A stretch of DNA of 64,000 nucleotides. Source: Nageia nagi (lineage: Eukaryota > Pinophyta). The position numbers and the translations under genes are program-made. The notes below the pieces were generated by a model. That model saw only the letters and a program-made list of their open reading frames with translations, had not been told where the DNA came from and ran no database searches. Shown here one piece after another: positions 59,351-64,000 of the stretch (positions are counted from its first letter, which is position 1; every line of letters starts with the position of its first letter). The stretch is taken from contig JBITNC010000001.1 of assembly GCA_050084985.1 (NCBI GenBank), positions 141,732,001-141,796,000 of the forward strand. The letters run 5' to 3'.

Positions 59351-60300
59351 AGGTGCAACTGAAGATTCCTCTAGATCATCAACATCCTCATTCAAATTAG
59401 ATTCTTCAAGAAGTTCATTGAACTCTACATCCCTTGAAATAAATATGAATTTGTAGGATGGAGAGTAGATCCTGTAGCCTTTATGTTGACTATCATAATC
59501 CATAAAGATGCATTTTTTAGCTCTTTTCTCTAAATTTTTCCTTTTATTAAACATAATGTAGGAGAATGGTTCACAACTAAACACCCTAAGATGTGAAATG
59601 CTAGGTTTTCTTCCTGACCATGTCTCAAAAGAAATTTTACTTTGAATGGTTTTTATGGGACACCTATTCAAGGTGTAAATAATAGTGCTCATAGCTTCAC
59701 CTCATAAGAATTTAGAAATATTACCCAACATGCATCTAGTGATATCCATTATTGTCCTATTTTTCCTTTCAATAACACTATTCTACTGAGGAGTGTATGG
59801 AATTGTAAACAATCATTTGATTCTATACTTACCAAAATAGTTATTAAATTCATTGTTGTTATATTCTCCCCTATTATTTGATCTCAACATCTTAATTTTA
59901 AGGTTAGTTTGATTCTTAATAAAGGTCTTAAAAAATTTAAAACTTTCAAAGGTTTGATCCTTATGTTCAAGTAGATACCCAAAGGTCATTCTACTAAAGT
60001 CATCAATGAAGGTCAAGATGTAAGATGTAAGATGCTCCTCTTAGTTTGAAATGGACCCATCAAATCTAAATGTACAAGTTGAATAGGTTGAGATGCTCTA
60101 GTTGCCTTATCTTTTTCAAACTTTTATCTATGCAACTTACCAAGAATGCACTTCTTGCATAGACCAACTAAAGGAGAAATTTAAAAAAAACTTTTCACAA
60201 GTTCTTGGTTTTTCATAATTTGAATACTCTTATGGTTAAGGTGCCCTAAATTATGGTGCCAAATATTACCTTTAGAACACATACTAGAAGCAAAATACAT
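59345..60300 (-). pseudogene. Integrase of the third copia element
   Basis: The core frame 60016-59813 has MTFIDDFSRMTFGYLLEHKD and KIKMLRSNNRGEYNNNEFNN. The second catalytic Asp of S-D-N-G-G-E is Asn and the following Gly is Arg. The frame 59692-59345 holds the C-terminal region (RVFSCEPFSYIM, KCIFMDYDSQHKGYRIYSPS, FISRDVEFNELLEE). The third-catalytic-residue region (NGVAERKN in the family) lies in a broken stretch near 59770. Inactive. Confidence 0.86.
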
Positions 60301-61640
60301 CTTTGATAGAACTTGATCCATAATGTAAAGATTATCTTTCTTTGATCCTTTAACAAACATGGCAAGTCCTTTCTTAATGTATCAAGAATGAGAGTCAAAC
60401 TCAAAAGAGTACCCTTTTCTAGTAGCTTAAATTATGGAGAGAAGATTTATCCTTAATTTAAGAATATAAATAATATTATCAAGAACCTTTCCATGAATCA
60501 ATACACTCCCAATTCCTTAGACTTTAAGGGTAGAGTTATCACTTATCACAATCGCATCTTTTTTATACTTATGAAAGTCCTCAAACTTTTTCTTTTCAAA
60601 GCATAGGTGATTAGTGCAACTAGAATCAACAATCCAATCAAATAAAAAAGAGTAATACATGGAGTAGAGTACCATAACAAAATCAAATTGAATATTCTTC
60701 TTTATTTTGAAGTTCTTTTCATTTTTATTTCCTTTATTCTTTTCTTATCTTTTCTTTTTGTAGCAACCAATTTCTTTGTGACCTTGGATGCCACAATAGT
60801 TACAATTACTATCAAACTTTTTTTTAGGACATGGATTGCTTGATGTACCTTTTCCATCTCTTTACTTGAAGTGATTGTTGTTGTCATTGTTCCTACTTAT
60901 ATGGTTGTTATTTATATTATTCTTGATGTTGTTGTAGCCATTACCATTTTTCTCAACCCTTTTGAAGGAAGAAAGATAAGATTTATTTTGATGGTTGAAC
61001 TTCTTTTTGAAAAGATTTTTGGTTTCTCTAAGAGCAACATTATTATCTTTAGGAGAAGATATTAACATCTTATTGTTAAGTATTTTTTCATGCTTCAAAA
61101 GCTGCCTAGAAAGGTTTTCAAAGAAGAATACTTCTTCTTCTTCATCAAGCCTTATTTTTGTAAGTATTACAAAAATTTTCAACTTTGAAAAAAATCTTTG
61201 AAGAATGATGAAGATCATGAACTCATCATTGATCCAATTGCATTCATAAGTAACAAGTTGGGTTCTTAGGTTAATGATTTTGTTCAAGTAGATGGTAACA
61301 TTTTCATCTTCTCATTGACAAGATTGAAGCAACTTTTGGAGAATGGTAAACCTTCTTGAAAAGTTTGAACCAAGGTAGATTTACTTAAGCTTATCCCAAG
61401 CTTCCTTTATTTAAGTTGAATATGAAATCATTAAGAGCACATCATCTAAAACTACATGGTAAATCATAGAGGTTGCCAACTCATTCTTCATATTGTAAGT
61501 CTCTAGTACCTTCTCATGTGTAGGAGGTATAGGTTCTCATTCACTATTTGCCAAAGCTTTCTTTCCTGCAACTTAGCTTTCATTCAAGGTTCCTAAATTC
61601 CAAAGTTAAAACTATCAAGAATGCGTTTGGGTAAAAGGAT
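60301..61640 (-). pseudogene. gag and protease of the third copia element
   Basis: Frames 61287-60862 (NKIINLRTQLVTYECNWIND, QLLKHEKILNNKMLISSPKD) and 60887-60702 (knuckle region shifted in frame) align with Gag of the element at 31848. ILDSFNFGI at about 61610 marks the Gag N-terminus. The protease part at about 60640-60600 reads WIVDSSCTNHL in a broken frame, with Ser where the catalytic triplet D-S-G has Gly. Inactive. Confidence 0.82.
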
Positions 61641-63440
61641 TCTCCCATTTTCTACATAAGAATGTGAAAAATAATAAGCATGTGGTTAACAACATTATAG
61701 GTTAAATTTTAATCAAGTAAAAAATACATGTTAATTTTAACACAAAAGACATGCATGATTTGTTTCACTAGTGTAAATATTTTACAACTCAAATAATAAT
61801 CCATGTACCCAAATACATTTCTCATTTCAAGAATTGTAGATGTAGAGTGATATTGTTAGGGCTTGCTTTCTTATCTAAAATTAAGCCTTCACCTAGATGC
61901 TCACATAAGAGGAGCCCAAATACTACCAATCTTCAACCAATTTGCTTTTCTCAACTTTATACTCTCATAAGGAGAAGTACCTACTATTTTTCAAGGTTAT
62001 GATATTTATTGGATCAACCAAATTATTAATCTTGATTAGGTTTCAAGTTGTCCTCCTAAGTTATTAAGATAATCCCTAAATGGATGTGTAAACATGTGGT
62101 ATCATTACACATATGCTTGTCCACCTATTGGAGTTATGTCTAGACTAATAAAGGACTTAGGGGCAATTGAGAAGTATGAACTTTTCACCATTTGGATCAT
62201 CAAATTTAAAGGCTTCAGTATGCCTATTCTCACCTCATGGCTTCTCAAACAAATCATGTTACAAAATGTATGTGCAGATGTGTTCATTTTAAGGGTTGCT
62301 CATATCAATATTTGTATTTTTACATAAGTAAAATAAAGCAAAAATGCTAAACATGAAGTAAAGTGCTTTAAAATTAAACATCATCCATTCATAACATGGA
62401 ACCTTAAGAGTCCAATGGGTTTTGTTTACCAACCCCTAAAGGACATCTTCACATCATTCCTTATTTGCACAAGTCCATTCCATACTTTAGATAAGGAATT
62501 AAAAAAATGGACTCATTAAATGCATCATAGCTTAAAAAATAAGTACTAAGTTTGCATCATTCCATAACTTAAAAAACTTTAAGTAAGCATGCATCATGCT
62601 ATAACTTAAAAGAATTTAAGTAAGTATGCATCATTCCATAACTTGCACAATTGCATTTATTAATTTTCAATAAGGAGTAAAAAAAATTTAGAATAGTGAT
62701 AACCATCCATCATTTTGCATTTAGAAAGGCATTAAATATTCCATTCATCATTCCCATAACTTGATTAAGTAAAAAATATTCATGACCTTAGTAAAATTCA
62801 TAAAGATTTCCCCCTTTTTTTCCTTAAAAAAATGAGCTTAAGGAAGATGCTTTCTAAAATTTAGACTACCTTAGAAAATAATTTTAACTAAGGAGAGAGA
62901 TTAAAAAAAATACTAAGAATTTGCACTAGCATATTAATAGGTAATTGATTATGCCAATCTAAAAAATTTTCACTTTTAATAAATATTTTACAACCTCAAA
63001 GATACTTTGGAAAAAAAAAAAAAAGATTTCATTTAAAAAGAACTAAGTAATTTTCATGCTTTAAAAAGAATTTTTTCTAAGAATAGAAACATATTCCAAA
63101 AACAATTAGTCCCCTTTTTGAAATTTTTAAAAAGAAATGATGACTAAAGAAAAGGAATGATGATAGGAAATTAATTTTGAAGTTAGGAGTTTACTCTAAC
63201 TCAAATAAAAAGAGGTATTTTTAATAGTGATAACCATCCATCATTTTGCATTTAGAAAGGCATTAAATTAATAGTGATAACCATCCATCATTTTGCATTT
63301 TGCATTTTGCCTTTCTAAAATTTTTATTAATTTTGAAGTTAGGAGTTTACTCTAACTCAAATAAAAAGAGGTATTTTATTAATAACTAAAATTTAATCTT
63401 CCCATATATTTAATATAACATGAATATAGTAAAAGGTTAC
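61641..63440 (-). other. Leader of the third copia element
   Basis: No gag or pol. The stretch 62460-62400 is the inverse of 34870-34920, and the AT-rich TTAAAGG../CTTAAG modules match 34000-34900. At 62522-62645 there are about four units of 31-38 bp built around GCATCATTCCATAACTTAA. The GC-richer captured segment of the other element is not seen here. Confidence 0.65.
63172..63377. repeat. Scrambled local duplications
   Basis: TTGAAGTTAGGAGTTTACTC.. (about 50 bp) occurs at 63172-63222 and again at 63327-63377. AATAGTGATAACCATCCATC.. (46 bp) occurs at 62692-62737, 63223-63268 and in part at 63270-63299. Between them GCATTTTGCATTTTGCCTTTCTAAA contains an inverted piece of the same unit. Confidence 0.8.
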
Positions 63441-63814
63441 ATATTATATTTACAATATATTTTGTGTTCTATAAGTCTCCCCTTTTTTGTTAAACACAAA
63501 AAAATGTACTAAAGTATAGTTACTTTAATTTTTTTTTTTTTTGGATAGTATCAAAATAGTTGAAATAAATACTTGTAAAATACGACTATTTTGTAAGGGA
63601 ACTAAGGTAGGTAAAACTCTAATATATAAATTTTTCAAAAACAAATTGCATATACTTTTTGAAGGGGAAAAATGTAGTATATTTTTACTTAAATACATAA
63701 TAAAACCTTCAAAAAAAAAAGGATATGCAAAATTATATCAATAGGTAATCTTAAACAATTGCAACTAACAATAAGACATGTTAGTATACAAAAAAAATTA
63801 CAACAAAATAGATT
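63441..63814. other. No gene recognised; AT-rich
   Basis: Poly-T and poly-A runs and short frames only. If the copia element had inserted cleanly, the missing middle of the gypsy RT would be expected here, but it is not present. Confidence 0.5.
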
Positions 63815-64000
63815 GCTATTTTAATCCTATGCTACTTGGATAACATCATAGTGTTTTCTAAGAATAGAAAGGACCACTTGAATCATCTTAGGAAAGTTTT
63901 TGAAAAATGTATACAATTTGGAATTTCTATTAATCTCAAAAATTATATTTTTATGGTTAACCAAGGAAACTTGCTTGGTCATATTGTCTTAGAAAAAGAA
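63815..64000 (+). pseudogene. Gypsy RT fragment, runs off the window
   Basis: Plus-strand frame CYLDNIIVFSKNRKDHLNHL, then RKVFEKCIQFGISINLKNYI, then FMVNQGNLLGHIVLEKE: the Y-x-D-D catalytic box (here Y-L-D-N, second Asp lost) and the following thumb-proximal region of Ty3/gypsy RT. It could be the continuation of the Tat-like RT cut at 56490. About 110 codons between the two pieces are missing, so this is not proven. Confidence 0.8.

Larger units (their letters stand above)
56491..63440 (-). mobile_element. Third copia element, minus strand, 5' end not found
   Basis: Contains, from right to left, a long leader, gag, integrase, RT, RNase H, a purine tract and a 3' LTR (56491-56982). Domain order and sequence match the copia element at 31848-40730, and the leader matches it too. 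The 5' LTR is not visible before the window end. Sequence after about 63440 no longer resembles this family, so the right boundary is approximate and the element may be 5'-truncated. Confidence 0.85.

Noticed and set aside
1-64000. tRNA genes, rRNA, CRISPR-like arrays and bacterial-type operons
   Set aside because: No cloverleaf, rRNA segment or regularly spaced repeat array was seen; all TGGTATCA.. sites are retroelement primer sites, not tRNA genes.

Overview
This is nuclear DNA of a land plant with a large, transposon-rich genome. It is very AT-rich. It carries plant-type chromoviruses with a chromodomain, Tat-like Ty3/gypsy elements with an extra RNase H, Ty1/copia elements primed by initiator Met-tRNA, and an L1-type LINE with a DUF4283-like ORF1. 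I lean towards a gymnosperm because old decayed elements are stacked so densely, but the sequence alone does not prove it. I see no intact host gene, tRNA, rRNA or CRISPR array. Almost every reading frame is a broken piece of a retroelement.

Layout. 1-5447 (+): a 5'-truncated Reina-like chromovirus with its 3' LTR at 5045-5447. 5563-8224: a decayed extra ORF with acidic runs and a coiled coil, ending at a 1.9-kb LTR (8225-10124). 12454-13286: a probable 3' LTR of another gypsy element. 13287-14660: a short CpG-containing, low-copy-looking island with two exon-like frames. 17.8-18.9 kb (-): an hAT/DUF4371-like transposase relic. 19101-24105: a large non-autonomous derivative of the local copia family, with no coding capacity.

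26.4-41.9 kb is a clean three-level nest. A minus-strand gypsy pol gene was split by a minus-strand LINE of about 5.3 kb (27419-41630, 9-bp duplication TAAGATCAT). That LINE was later split by an 8,883-bp plus-strand copia element (31848-40730, 5-bp duplication ATAGT, LTRs of 489 bp each). The copia LTRs differ at only about 9 positions, yet the gag-pol is inactivated by stops and by a frameshift in the RT catalytic box.

43.9-53.0 kb: the 5' LTR of a Tat-like gypsy element, itself split by other repeats. Among them is a compact tandem element with three LTRs and two 805-bp internal regions (47232-49934, duplication CCATG). 53.37-56.48 kb: the Tat element's gag, protease, an RNase H and the start of RT, in that unusual order. 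56.49 to about 63.4 kb (-): a third member of the copia family. 63.8-64.0 kb: a gypsy RT fragment that runs off the window.

Working together: the copia family recurs three times (19.1, 31.8 and 56.5 kb). It shares LTR type, a leader of about 3 kb and a conserved tail before the 3' LTR, so one family has both coding and non-coding members here. The commonest lesion in the coding remnants is a Gln, Arg or Trp codon turned into a stop, as expected from long-term cytosine methylation and deamination.
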